Assembly (NCBI GenBank): GCA_045642225.1
Contig: JAZUIN010000024.1
Location: 1 to 64,000, forward strand
Direction: 5' to 3'
DNA: 64,000 bases
From: RUG191 sp045642225
GTDB lineage: Bacteria > Bacillota > Clostridia > Lachnospirales > Lachnospiraceae
Each line of letters starts with the position of its first letter. Position 1 is the first letter of the stretch. Made by a program: the position numbers and the translations under genes. Below, piece by piece: positions 34,881-42,505 of this stretch. The notes below the pieces were generated by a model, which was given only the letters and a program-made list of their open reading frames with translations, was not told the DNA's origin and made no database searches.

Positions 34881-36047
34881 TTATCTTGACTGATTTTCAA
34901 TGAAATCTGTAATCTCTTCTCTTGCTTTGCAATTAATCTTCTGGCGCTGAACACGTCTCATCTCATTACGGTTCTCTTTGAGAAGTAATCGATTAATTGC
35001 CGGAATAAGTTCCTTAGATATATTCTTTACATATTTACTTATTCCATTTTCATTAAAATATTTAACATTATAGGACTCACATCCTGGTATTGGCGAAATA
35101 TGTATTAATGGCACATTTGCAACTGCTGCCTCAGTTGATGACAATCCACCTGGCTTAGATATCACAATATCACTAGCCTTCATATAATTGCCAATCAATG
35201 GTGTCGACGTAATGATATCCACATTATCTGAATACTTCTTACATAAAGTTGTATACAAAGATTTATTGTTACCGCAAATGACTATTGCCTTAAGTCGTTT
35301 TCCTCTACCTTCACCAACAACCTTGTCATTATATCGTCTACAATATTCTACTAACATATCATATACGCGATTTATATCGCCGGCGCCAACACTTCCTCCA
35401 GCCACAAGAATATATCTACAATTCTTGTCAAGTCCTAACACCTCTTTGTTATCATTCTTCTCTATCTCGTAGGCTTTACCATTTATACAATGTCTGTCAA
35501 ATGCTTCTCTAACCGGAATTCCAAGCGGAACAAGCTTCAAAGGATCTGCTTTCTTCTTAACAAAATCTTGTATTTGATCTTCTCCTGGTACGAAGAAATA
35601 ATCAGGCTCAGTCTCTGAAGTAAATGGAATACATACATAATCCGTTGCAATGTGGTATACCTTAGGGAGCTTAATACCTCTATTTCTAAGCATCGTTAGC
35701 ATTTCCCCTGGGTAAATGTGTGACGTAATAATTCCATCAAAATCATTTTCTAATAAATAATCTCTAAGTCTTAAAGTAGCTCTGAAATTAGCAAAATATA
35801 CAGGCGACTTAAAAGGCAACATACTTACTTTCTCGCCTGCGCGATAAAGCCCACCAAAAACCTTAGGCATAACCTGCACTAACTTAACATAAGCTCCTCC
35901 AACTGCTTCACTAGTAATATCACTTATAAGAGTGTATGGGTCCATAAATACAACTTCATGTCCTCTTTTCTCTAACTCTTCCTTGATAGCGAGTGCAGCC
36001 GTATTATGACCGCCACCTGTGCTACAAGACATTATTAAATATCTCAC
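34881..36047 (-). CDS. MGDG-synthase-like / UgtP-type glycolipid glycosyltransferase
   Basis: A 388-residue GT28-family protein: MSCSTGGGHNTAALAIKEEL at the N-terminus is the membrane acceptor-binding loop of MurG/MGDG synthases, VYHIATDYVCIPFTSETEPD and LGIPVREAF follow, and ISKPGGLSSTEAAVANVPLI is the UDP-sugar-binding motif. It probably moves glucose or galactose from a UDP-sugar to diacylglycerol, making glycolipid for the membrane and lipoteichoic acid anchors. Start GTG at 36045-36047 overlaps the plsY stop codon by 4 bp; the two membrane-lipid genes are translationally coupled. Confidence 0.88.
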   Translation of the reverse strand: MRYLIMSCSTGGGHNTAALAIKEELEKRGHEVVFMDPYTLISDITSEAVGGAYVKLVQVMPKVFGGLYRAGEKVSMLPFKSPVYFANFRATLRLRDYLLENDFDGIITSHIYPGEMLTMLRNRGIKLPKVYHIATDYVCIPFTSETEPDYFFVPGEDQIQDFVKKKADPLKLVPLGIPVREAFDRHCINGKAYEIEKNDNKEVLGLDKNCRYILVAGGSVGAGDINRVYDMLVEYCRRYNDKVVGEGRGKRLKAIVICGNNKSLYTTLCKKYSDNVDIITSTPLIGNYMKASDIVISKPGGLSSTEAAVANVPLIHISPIPGCESYNVKYFNENGISKYVKNISKELIPAINRLLLKENRNEMRRVQRQKINCKAREEITDFIENQSR

Positions 36048-36721
36048 TCTTCAATCTCTTCCTTTCGGTAATTATATACTTGCCACTTAAATATACTTAC
36101 AGAAACATTATTTCTTTCTTCTTTGCTATAGGCAAGTCGTACGCACACCATAACAGTTGTTATAGCGTAAAATAGTATCACTGCAGTTCTCTGCCCCATG
36201 AAAAACACTGCTATACTTGCTGCAATATATGTTGCAATCGTCTTATAGAAGTCAGGCATAATAACAATTATTGCTGAAAATGCAATAAATGTAACTGCTA
36301 GTATCAATGCTGGCCTAAGATCAGGTAAAAAGCCTAGCAAAACACCAAAGCTTGTTGCTATACCTTTACCGCCTTGAAATTTACTGTATAGCGGTAATAT
36401 ATGACCAATCACTGGCATAACCATAACAACGCCCATTAATATTTCATCATGAAATCTACCATCAACAAACATCAAACAAAAGAACACTGGCAAGAACCCT
36501 TTTGCAAGGTCACATATAACAGTCAAACTTCCACATATAAATCCGCCCTTTTGAAATGCGTTAAAGGTACCTGGATTATTATCTACAGTATCTTTCGTTA
36601 TGTCTTTCTTACTAATTAATCGACCCCATACTTTCGCAAACAATATGCTTCCTAGCAAATATCCAATTGCCGCAAATATCAAATAACTAGCATATTTATT
36701 TTCTGCCAAAATATCAATCAT
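36044..36721 (-). CDS. plsY: Glycerol-3-phosphate acyltransferase PlsY
   Basis: A 225-residue polytopic membrane protein with the three PlsY signatures: YLLGSILFAKVWGRLI, NNPGTFNAFQKGG (the glycine-rich/N-x-G-x-x-N loop) and GHILPLYSKFQGGKGIAT. It transfers acyl from acyl-phosphate to the sn-1 position of glycerol-3-phosphate, the first step of phospholipid synthesis. A start at 36721 is preferred to an upstream in-frame ATG because of GAGGAT just before it and because the first helix then begins at residue 12. The glycosyltransferase overlaps its end. Confidence 0.92.
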   Translation of the reverse strand: MIDILAENKYASYLIFAAIGYLLGSILFAKVWGRLISKKDITKDTVDNNPGTFNAFQKGGFICGSLTVICDLAKGFLPVFFCLMFVDGRFHDEILMGVVMVMPVIGHILPLYSKFQGGKGIATSFGVLLGFLPDLRPALILAVTFIAFSAIIVIMPDFYKTIATYIAASIAVFFMGQRTAVILFYAITTVMVCVRLAYSKEERNNVSVSIFKWQVYNYRKEEIEE

Positions 36722-36823
36722 AACTCTATCCTCGTAAATTAATGTATAGTTATAGATATTAATATACATTCTATTCTATTATACAAGTTTTATACAACAA
36801 TTATCAAGTTGAATATTAAAAAA

Positions 36824-36843
36824 GCGAGGCTAAATTGCCTCGC
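36824..36843 (-). terminator. Terminator of the degV-chemoreceptor unit
   Basis: GCGAGGC (36824-36830), 6-nt loop, GCCTCGC (36837-36843), followed on the minus strand by six T. Confidence 0.85.
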
Positions 36844-36866
36844 TCAAATGTAAATTCTTAAGATAA

Positions 36867-38606
36867 CTAAACTTTATATTTACTAATATTATCATCCATT
36901 CCATATACTGCGTCTAACGTTGCCTTCGTTGTTTCTTGCTCTTCAATCATCAATGTTCTCAAATCGCCAAGAACTTCGTTAACCTCATTAACTTCATGGT
37001 TACTTGATTCAGACTCATCTTTAATCTTCTCCATAGCCGTCTGAATCTTTTCAACAGACTTGTAGAATTCATTAATAACAGTAGTTAGCTCATTCATATT
37101 GTCACTCATTTTAACTGTGTTATCACTAACTTCTCCACTAATTTCAGCAAAGCTTTCATAATCAGCTACAACTTTATTTCCAAGCAAATCCAACATCTTC
37201 TTAGAAACATCTGACAATCCTTTAATTGCTTCCATAACATCTGTTGACACTTGTTGAATCTCATTTGCGGCAGCATTCGTATCCGCAGCCAAAGAACTGA
37301 TTTCTGATGCAACTACAGCAAATCCTCTTCCAGCTTCTCCAGCTCTTGCCGCTTCAATAGATGCGTTGAGTGCAAGCAAATTCGTCTGATCTGAAATGCT
37401 AAGAATAGCATCCGAAAGATTATGAATTTGTTCAACAGCTTTAGACTTTTCTTGCTCAACTTCAAGCTGTTCACGCATTTCATTAAGATTATTGTGAATG
37501 CTACTTGTTGCCTTTCTAGCAACCTCAGATAACTCTCTTACATTATTCTTGCTAGAAGAAATCTGATTAGTATTTTCTTTGGTTATTTCAACAATATGTT
37601 CTGCATTATGAATTACGTCATCTGTTACCGTCTTCGTCTCCGCGATAGATTGAGAAATGTTCTCACTAGATATAACCATGCTGTCCATAGTTGTCGATAA
37701 CTCATCTAACTGTTCACCTGATGTAGACATGCTTGTATTAATCTGCGTCACATCCTGTTTAACCTTATTGCTTCCGTTTGAAACTTCTCCAATCGTCTTA
37801 TGAGTCTTCTCTAACAACTTGTTAAAATCAGTTGCAATAATCTCAAACTCATCACCTGTTTTAATAGTAATTCTCTTAGTTAAATCACCGTTATCTTTTG
37901 CAACTTCATTAATAGCTTCATCAAGCTTCTTGAAATTTCTTTTAATCGTTTTAGAGAACAACAAGCTGATTACTGTAGCAATAATTACGGCTACAACAAC
38001 ACTAATTAAAATGTTTATTGCCAAACTAAAATACGTTCCATCAAGTACAGTTGCATCATAATCAAGACCAACAATTGCAACTACTTCGCCGTTACTTGTT
38101 TTAATAGGAGCATACGCTGTATAAAATGTTCCAAATTCATCTTCAGTTTGATTTTTATTAACTGCCGCAGTTCCTGACCACGCGCTTTCCATCTCTTCTT
38201 CTGTATCGATTTCTTCGCCATAAGGTACAGGATTTTCTTTATCAGTATCTAAAATGTAATGGAATTTTCCATCTTCTAGCTTTGCCAACGCATAGATAAA
38301 CTTAACTTTACCTGAATCAAGAAATGTAGATAGGAAGCTGTCTAAATTCTTATAATACTTTGACGCTTCTCCTTTTTCCTTTGCATCTACCACCTGTTCA
38401 GGTGTAATGCATTCGCTCGCCACGCCGTCATTAACCAACTTTGCAACATTCTCTGCTTGTCTTAAAGTTTGGTCTTTGGTTGTTGCCAACACCTGCGAAC
38501 GCATAGTCATAAAACTTACAAAACCAACTAGGATTGTAGTTATAATAACCATTGCTATTGTAACGATGAAAATCCGATTAGAAATACTAATTTTTCTTGT
38601 CTTCAT
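36867..38606 (-). CDS. Methyl-accepting chemotaxis protein
   Basis: A 579-residue receptor. A first membrane helix near 11-33, an extracytoplasmic Cache-like sensor (FIYALAKLEDGKFHYILDTD, TAYAPIKTSNGEVVAIVGLD), a second helix near 193-215, then a HAMP domain, and the cytoplasmic signalling helices with the conserved hairpin tip ISDQTNLLALNASIEAARAG. It transmits ligand state to CheA/CheW and argues for flagellar motility. The small-molecule ligand is unknown. degV lies 26 bp upstream, so both may be made on one RNA. Start ATG at 38606 after AGGGGGATATGATTGT. Confidence 0.92.
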   Translation of the reverse strand: MKTRKISISNRIFIVTIAMVIITTILVGFVSFMTMRSQVLATTKDQTLRQAENVAKLVNDGVASECITPEQVVDAKEKGEASKYYKNLDSFLSTFLDSGKVKFIYALAKLEDGKFHYILDTDKENPVPYGEEIDTEEEMESAWSGTAAVNKNQTEDEFGTFYTAYAPIKTSNGEVVAIVGLDYDATVLDGTYFSLAINILISVVVAVIIATVISLLFSKTIKRNFKKLDEAINEVAKDNGDLTKRITIKTGDEFEIIATDFNKLLEKTHKTIGEVSNGSNKVKQDVTQINTSMSTSGEQLDELSTTMDSMVISSENISQSIAETKTVTDDVIHNAEHIVEITKENTNQISSSKNNVRELSEVARKATSSIHNNLNEMREQLEVEQEKSKAVEQIHNLSDAILSISDQTNLLALNASIEAARAGEAGRGFAVVASEISSLAADTNAAANEIQQVSTDVMEAIKGLSDVSKKMLDLLGNKVVADYESFAEISGEVSDNTVKMSDNMNELTTVINEFYKSVEKIQTAMEKIKDESESSNHEVNEVNEVLGDLRTLMIEEQETTKATLDAVYGMDDNISKYKV

Positions 38607-38632
38607 ACAATCATATCCCCCTAGATATAAGC

Positions 38633-39520
38633 TTAGTCTTCTCTCTTATCTCCCCAGAAGAATAAAGCAACTGTTCCTGGACCTGTATGACTACCAATTG
38701 TAGTACCAATATAAAAGATCTCAACCTTGCCATTCATCTTAGTAAATGTTTCTTCTACTAAGTCTGCTACAGCTCTTGCATCTTCTTCACACGCTGAATG
38801 AGAAATGAAAACTTTACCAGTATAGTTCTCTCCATCAACAGCATGCTCAACCATACGTTGAACAGTCTCTTTATATGCTTTCTTTTTTGTTCTAATTTTG
38901 AAACGAGGAATCAATCTTCCCAAGTAATCCATATTAAGTAATGGACAAATATTTAACATTTGACCAACGAAGCCCGATGTCTTAGATACTCTTCCTCCCT
39001 TAATGTAAAATGTTAAATCTGTAGAGAAGAACCAGTGATGTAATCTAAGTCTGTTCTCTTCAGCCCAGTCTCTTAACTCATCAATTCCCATTCCTTCTTT
39101 CTTCTTTGTAGCAAGAGTATCCATCAAAAGACCGTAACCTGATGATGCACCCAATGAATCTACAATGTAAATCTTTCTATCTGGATAATCTTCTTCTAGC
39201 ATTTGCTTTGCAACATTTGCAGAATTAAACGAACCTGACAAACCTGTTGAAAGTGTAACATGTAAAATGTCCTTACCTTCTTTTAAGAATGGTTCAAAAT
39301 ATTCTACATACTCTTCCACATTAACTTGTGAAGTCTTTGTATCTGAACCATTTGCCATTCTTTGATAAAAATCTTCAAACTTAATTGTTTGTCCCAAATC
39401 ATCTGGATAGCTTACTCCGTCTAACTCATAATGAAAAAATACACATTTAACATCGATTTTTTCAAAGTACTCCTTTGTTAAATCTGCAGTTGAACAACAG
39501 CTCAATACATAATCACTCAT
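38633..39520 (-). CDS. DegV-family fatty-acid-binding protein
   Basis: A 295-residue protein. CSTADLTKEYFEKIDVKCVF at the start and then TKTSQVN, HVTLSTGLSGSFNSANVAKQ and IYIVDSLGASSGYG are the DegV signatures, including the (S/T)xLSGT-like loop that binds the fatty acid carboxylate. In firmicutes these proteins deliver exogenous fatty acids to the FakA kinase; no fakA is in this window. It precedes the chemoreceptor by 26 bp. Confidence 0.93.
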   Translation of the reverse strand: MSDYVLSCCSTADLTKEYFEKIDVKCVFFHYELDGVSYPDDLGQTIKFEDFYQRMANGSDTKTSQVNVEEYVEYFEPFLKEGKDILHVTLSTGLSGSFNSANVAKQMLEEDYPDRKIYIVDSLGASSGYGLLMDTLATKKKEGMGIDELRDWAEENRLRLHHWFFSTDLTFYIKGGRVSKTSGFVGQMLNICPLLNMDYLGRLIPRFKIRTKKKAYKETVQRMVEHAVDGENYTGKVFISHSACEEDARAVADLVEETFTKMNGKVEIFYIGTTIGSHTGPGTVALFFWGDKRED

Positions 39521-39663
39521 TTTAATGACTCCTTTTTATTAGTTTCTTTTATTAGTATTTTAAATTCCCATTTTATTTCTATCTCAATGTATAAATCCCA
39601 TTAAATCATTATAGCTTAAAATAGCTATCTAATAAACAAAAATTTTCAAATTATATCTACAAT

Positions 39664-40863
39664 CTACTTCAAAGCTTCTGGATATTCATTCTTGACAAAT
39701 TCTCTAAATGCCGGCAAAGCTCTTTCGACCTTTTGAGTGTCTATACAATATGCAATTCTAAAGAAACCAGGACATCCAAATGCTTCCCCAGGAACAAGCA
39801 CCAAATCATATTTTTTCGCCTTCTCACAGAATGCTTGCGAATCTTCTTCTAATGCTTTAGGGAACATATAAAATGTTCCATCTGGTTCTGTCATTTCAAA
39901 TCCAAGTGCCTTTAATTCTTTACACAAAATCTCTTTGTTAACTTCATACACATGCAAATCAGAAGTATCTTCTAGATGCTCAGCAACTGCAAGCATAATA
40001 AGTGCAGACGGACAGTTATGTCCCAAGCCTCTTGAAATTTGCACACACATATTTACAATTTTTTCAGCATCCTTACATGCTGGATTAATAGCCAAATATC
40101 CTATTCTCTCACCAGGAATCGACAACGATTTTGAGAACGAATAACACATAATTGTTTTCTCATAATATTGCATAATAGCTGGTGCTTCTTTTCCGCCAAA
40201 AACAATCTCTCTATATGGTTCATCCGATACAATAAAAATATCGTGTCCATACTTTTCTTCCATCTCTTTAACAACAGAGACCAATTCTTTCAAAGTATTT
40301 TCAGAATACACAACTCCTGTTGGATTGTTAGGTGTATTAATTAATATAGCGGCTGTTTTCTCGTTAAATGTTTTTCTAAATTCTTCAAAATTTATTTGAA
40401 AGCTTTCTGTGTCCGCAGGAACAATCCTTAGCTTTGCTCCGCTATCTTCAACATATGGAATATACTCTCCAAAATATGGTGCAAATGTTATTACTTCTTC
40501 TCCCGGATTTGTGACAGCTCTAATTGCATGAGTCACCGCACCTGCACATCCACTAACCATAAAAACATTATTAATTGAAAATGGAATATTATATTTCTTA
40601 GCTAAATACTCTGCTACCTTAGTTCTTGCGGAAGGATTTCCTGGGCCAGGATTATAAGAATGCAATTTCATCGAATCCATTTCTTCTACAATTTTGACCA
40701 AAGTATTATTGAATTCTTCTGGCGCTGGCACAGAAGGATTTCCTAGACTAAAGTCAAATACATTATCGTATCCGATTTCTTCTCCCCTTTGCATAGCATA
40801 AGTAAATGCATCTCTTATCTTGGATGTTTCTCCTAACATTTTCTCATATCTTGTTGATATCAT
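39664..40863 (-). CDS. Class I PLP-dependent aminotransferase
   Basis: A 399-residue fold-type I aminotransferase. Visible sites: SGCAGAVTHAIRAVTNPGEE (cofactor ring region), NTPNNPTGVVYSE, VSDEPYREIVFGG with the Asp and Tyr ligands, and the PLP lysine in SYSFSKSLSIPGERIGYL, with RIAYC for the substrate carboxylate. It moves amino groups between amino acids and keto acids, with an aspartate or aromatic preference suggested by its family; the actual substrate is unknown. It is monocistronic, with a terminator on its 5' side belonging to the transporter gene. Confidence 0.9.
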   Translation of the reverse strand: MISTRYEKMLGETSKIRDAFTYAMQRGEEIGYDNVFDFSLGNPSVPAPEEFNNTLVKIVEEMDSMKLHSYNPGPGNPSARTKVAEYLAKKYNIPFSINNVFMVSGCAGAVTHAIRAVTNPGEEVITFAPYFGEYIPYVEDSGAKLRIVPADTESFQINFEEFRKTFNEKTAAILINTPNNPTGVVYSENTLKELVSVVKEMEEKYGHDIFIVSDEPYREIVFGGKEAPAIMQYYEKTIMCYSFSKSLSIPGERIGYLAINPACKDAEKIVNMCVQISRGLGHNCPSALIMLAVAEHLEDTSDLHVYEVNKEILCKELKALGFEMTEPDGTFYMFPKALEEDSQAFCEKAKKYDLVLVPGEAFGCPGFFRIAYCIDTQKVERALPAFREFVKNEYPEALK

Positions 40864-40907
40864 ATGCCTTACCTCTCAAAATTTCTCACTGTAAGATATA
40901 ATAACAC

Positions 40908-40933
40908 AAAAAGAGGCATTATAGCCTCTTTTT
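40908..40933 (-). terminator. Terminator of the glycoside operon
   Basis: AAAAAGAGGC (40908-40917), 6-nt loop, GCCTCTTTTT (40924-40933). It ends the minus-strand transporter transcript. Confidence 0.85.
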
Positions 40934-40979
40934 ATGCGATATTTTCGTATTCTTTTTAATGCACATTATAATTCAAAAC

Positions 40980-42491
40980 TTATTTTATGCTTTTCATTGC
41001 TTCTTCCATAGTCATACCATTATCAATAGCTTCTTTACGTTTTGCATTAACTTCTTGAATCTCTTTCATCTTGTCACCTGTAAGAATATACCCCTTCATA
41101 GCAATAAGAGTAAGTGCCCAAGATATCATAGGTATAATACAAAATAGCACAATTACTACTACATTCATTCCTGCACTATAAGGTGTATCTCCACCCGGCA
41201 ATGTCTTTAGTCCAATAATAGCAACTGCTCCACCAACAACAGTAGATGCAAGTGATGAAACCAACTTATCTACTAACGAGAACAATGTACCAATAATACC
41301 TGGAACATATTTACCCGAACGATAAGTCTCGTAATCTGAACAATCTGCAACCATAGGTATTGGCATATCTGCAGTAGCATAATATGCACCATATCCGATC
41401 CCAAAAAATACTATAAATAATATTGTATACAAATTAATAGTAATTGATCCATTTGCAAATAATGTCAAATTAAATGCTGGGTCTCCATACTTCCACATCA
41501 ACAATACTACAAGAACGCCAACATACATGATAAGTGCAATAGCTACATATCTCATCAAGGATGCCTTCTGGCCCTTCTTCTGAGATGTACGAACTGTAAG
41601 TGCAAAAAATGGAGCCGAAAAGACATATCCAATAATCATCATTGGAAGATATAATCCATCATAATCTCCCATCATACAGCCATACAACATACAAAGAACT
41701 GTACCGTTAGTCGCAATAGCGAGTGCTAATTTACAACCAGCACCTGCAACCATAAGTCTCTTAAGTGGACCGTTCTCTTTTATAATAATTAAGTACTCCT
41801 TGAGGGATACCTTCTGTGTGGTAGTGCTAATACCAAAATACTTAGGCTGATCCTTCTCCCATATACCTATAACTGCTAGTAAAGTTAATACTGCAGATAT
41901 AACAATAGAAATCGGAATCACATAATCAAAGAATTCTGCTGTAGTATAATCACCCACATTAGCTCTAATAATTGGCGCTAAGATTTGGATTGAGCCCATT
42001 CCAATCATTGATGCAACCAAATTAAACACTGTAAAAAGTGGTCTTTGATTAGGATCATTTGTTAGAACTGTCTGACCAGATCTTGTACAACTCGTTTGAA
42101 ATGTATAGCCAATAACATATATCATATACGCCACGACAAACGCAACATAACGCGCTGGCATCATCGTATCAGGAATCAACCTTGTACAAAAGTACAACAA
42201 GATTGACGAAACAGCCATTATGCCATTTCCCAAAATCATATAAGGCCTAAACTTACCAAAACGTCCGTTAGTCTTATCTATCAGCGCTCCAATAATGGGA
42301 TCTGTCACTGCGTCAAAAAGACGCATGACAGTAACCATTGTTGTTGCAAACATTAAAGCTAGAGCAAGTACTCCATTACCGTAATAAGCAATGTAAGTAA
42401 TCGTCAAAATATAATATACATTTGTCGCCCCATTATTAAACGGAAATAATATCAACTGATAGGGCTTTGCTCTATTTATACCATTTTCCAT
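40980..42491 (-). CDS. GPH-family glycoside/sugar cation symporter
   Basis: A 503-residue, 12-helix MFS-type carrier. The segment RLFDAVTDPIIGALIDKTNG and then RFGKFRPYMILGN is the D-P-x-x-G-x-x-x-D-(K/R)-T signature of the glycoside-pentoside-hexuronide (MelB/XynP-like) family. It should import an oligosaccharide or glycoside with a cation. It is the last gene of an operon with GH2 and GH3 glycosidases, so its cargo is probably what those enzymes cut. Spacing to GH3 is 14 bp. The start ATG is at 42491. Confidence 0.92.
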   Translation of the reverse strand: MENGINRAKPYQLILFPFNNGATNVYYILTITYIAYYGNGVLALALMFATTMVTVMRLFDAVTDPIIGALIDKTNGRFGKFRPYMILGNGIMAVSSILLYFCTRLIPDTMMPARYVAFVVAYMIYVIGYTFQTSCTRSGQTVLTNDPNQRPLFTVFNLVASMIGMGSIQILAPIIRANVGDYTTAEFFDYVIPISIVISAVLTLLAVIGIWEKDQPKYFGISTTTQKVSLKEYLIIIKENGPLKRLMVAGAGCKLALAIATNGTVLCMLYGCMMGDYDGLYLPMMIIGYVFSAPFFALTVRTSQKKGQKASLMRYVAIALIMYVGVLVVLLMWKYGDPAFNLTLFANGSITINLYTILFIVFFGIGYGAYYATADMPIPMVADCSDYETYRSGKYVPGIIGTLFSLVDKLVSSLASTVVGGAVAIIGLKTLPGGDTPYSAGMNVVVIVLFCIIPMISWALTLIAMKGYILTGDKMKEIQEVNAKRKEAIDNGMTMEEAMKSIK

Positions 42492-42505
42492 AAATCCTCT
42501 CCTGT